Shown here: piece by piece, positions 62,584 through 64,000 of the stretch | Numbering within the stretch: position 1 is the stretch's first letter | How the letters are laid out: each line of letters opens with the position of its first letter | From: Toxonevra muliebris | Taxonomy: Eukaryota > Arthropoda > Insecta > Diptera > Pallopteridae | NCBI GenBank assembly: GCA_963691655.1 | Contig: OY829326.1 | Coordinates: forward strand, 24,850,878 to 24,914,877 | DNA: 64,000 nt | Direction: 5' to 3' | The notes under the pieces: generated by a model | The model's database searches: none | What the model was told of the DNA's origin: nothing | What the model saw: the letters and a program-made list of their open reading frames with translations, nothing else | Made by a program: the position numbers and the translations under genes

Positions 62584-63516
62584 CCACTTTGATCGAAAAG
62601 CTCCCGGAATAACCACCGTGTGGCGCTCCCATCGTTTCGATTTGAGTTCTGTTTTTTTTTTTTGTTAAGTTGGCACATCGGTTTTTGATATTCCCTCTAA
62701 ATCTTAGCGTCAGAGCTTGACATTTGCGTACGCATTTGCGTTACGTAGCTAAGAGTACATATATCTCTGTGTGTGTTTGTGAGTGATTTTTTACAATTTT
62801 ATTAAATTGCATTGTATTAAACTTTGCGTAAAAAACGGATTTAATGCTGCGCGAATGTTGGAAAAGTTGTTGTAAAAGTGTTTCGGCAACGATTCTCTAC
62901 AGAAAACGGTCGTTTACCAGTGGCACGAGCGGTTCAAAAGTGGTCGTGAGTCAATCGAAGATGATGAACGCACTGGAGAACATTGACATCGAAAACCGAC
63001 GAAAACGTTGATAAAGTAAAAGAAATTTTGGTCAATAACGACAAATTAACCATCATAGAGTATTATTTAAGCGTTATGAGGCGTTTGCGTGAAGCAATTC
63101 GCCGAAAAAGACCAGAATTGTGGACAGAAAACTCGTGGATTTTGCACCATGATAACGCACCGTCGCACAGTGCCATCATTATTCGTAATTTTTTGACAAA
63201 AAATGCAACAAATACCATCCAACAGCCACCGAATGCACCTGATTTGGCTGCTTGTGATTACTTTCTGTTAAATCGAGTTAAAAAACCATTACGGGGAACG
63301 CATTTCAGCAGCCGAGAGGAAGTAATGGAAAAATCGCAGGAAGCATTGATGGGCATACCGAAAACCGAATATAAAAAATGTTTCGAGAATTGGATCAAGC
63401 GCTGGCATAAGTGTGTTGCAGTCGTTGGAGATTACTTTGAAGGGGACAATATTGATTTAGATGAATAAACTTGTATTTTTAATAAATAAACTTCGGGAAC
63501 TTTTTGATCAAGGTGA
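62584..63516 (+). mobile_element. Internally deleted DD34D mariner (933 bp)
   Basis: TA flanks both ends (62582-62583, 63517-63518). Left end CCACTTTGATCGAAAAGCTC and inverted right end TCACCTTGATCAAAAAGTTC are imperfect 28-bp repeats. The element is about 350 bp shorter than a usual 1.3-kb mariner, which fits the missing transposase segment. It is non-autonomous. Confidence 0.88.
62816..63468 (+). pseudogene. mariner transposase DD34D with central deletion
   Basis: The N-terminal DNA-binding part is recognisable as KLCVKNGFNAARMLEKLL, then YQWHERFKSGRESIEDDERT. A TAA interrupts at 62873-62875, and a frameshift falls near 62978-62985. After TSKTDENVDKVKEILVNNDK the sequence jumps from LTI to EYYLSVMRRLREAIRRKRPE. 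In intact relatives these are separated by roughly 115 residues that hold the first catalytic Asp (TGDETW). The remaining two Asp are present in HHDNAPSH and APDLAACDYF with 34 residues between them. The C-terminus RWHKCVAVVGDYFEGDN ends at 63468. With one catalytic Asp deleted it cannot be active. Confidence 0.9.
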
Positions 63517-63811
63517 TATGGCAAACGACTTTTCTTGTTATTAATGCATCTCAGATTCGAAAAAAAGAACGAATTCATTAAGTCTCGTTTATTGCTCTAG
63601 AAAATCGACGAATACGTTGGCTGAGAAAACTTATTTATACGATAAGCGCAAAAAAGTTCTTCAAGCCGTGGTATATACCATTCTACTCTGCTTAAATTAG
63701 CATGTAAACAGATCTTTGTCAAGCAAACAAGTTGTCGCAAATGAATATATAAAATAACATTGACCTCTTTCAACAGATAATCTGTATAGCTCCATAACAA
63801 GGCCATATTTA

Positions 63812-63828
63812 GGGGGGGGGGGGGGGGG
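63812..63828. repeat. 17-nt guanine homopolymer
   Basis: Seventeen consecutive G follow CCATATTTA, with a run of seven or more C about 20 bp downstream. It is unusual in this AT-rich context and error-prone for sequencing. Confidence 0.9.
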
Positions 63829-64000
63829 TTTGAGGTTCTGACCCCCCCAAATGTGGAAACTTTCTTCTAATTTTTTATATTAATTTCCAGTGGATGGGAA
63901 AAAAATAGAAAATAAAATCTATTGGAAGATTTTTGAATATTTTTTACTTCCATCGGTTTTTTCTAAAAAGTCAAGTAAATTTGAAATCTTAGTTACACTA

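Overview
This is non-coding, repeat-dominated eukaryotic DNA, most probably from a cyclorrhaphan fly (a tephritid-like genome would fit). The reasons are AT-rich sequence full of TTG/CAG triplet runs and CA/TG microsatellites, mariner transposons, I/LOA-type LINE RNase H fragments and many short TTAA-flanked and hAT-type non-autonomous elements. No host protein-coding exon, tRNA or rRNA could be supported. The species assignment is inference.

Layout. Positions 1-16303 are one uninterrupted satellite array with a 42-bp unit (about 388 copies, running off the left edge). It has clear higher-order structure: long repeats of 65 and 73 units, a 14-unit duplication and a 44-45-unit periodicity further right. 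Because 42 is a multiple of 3, three of the six frames stay open for kilobases, so the very long reading frames here are a property of the repeat rather than evidence of genes. From 16304 to 64000 the window is intergenic or intronic DNA packed with decayed transposable elements.

The most interesting signal is a dispersed repeat carrying a hammerhead self-cleaving ribozyme. A copy at 17003-17051 has every core nucleotide of a type I hammerhead with a very short stem III. A second, at 31489-31537, lies inside a discrete 267-bp element (31341-31607) with inverted ends of about 47 bp and a TAA target duplication. A third copy, inverted at 17285-17333, has lost two invariant core bases.

Other elements are: a nearly complete DD37D mariner (36836-38127) with one frameshift and one nonsense codon; an internally deleted DD34D mariner (62584-63516); five or six LINE 3' remnants (23920-24864, 24880-25149, 29430-30211, 30256-31045 on the minus strand, 44814-45850 on the minus strand, 54985-55990); five TTAA-flanked piggyBac-like MITEs (25154, 32572, 38486, 51507, 59686); three hAT-like miniature elements with 8-bp target duplications (35892, 49014, 62130); a TA-flanked 198-bp MITE (50264); and two further terminal-inverted-repeat elements (27642, 41519). 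None appears autonomous. The window reads as a satellite block bordering a transposon graveyard.
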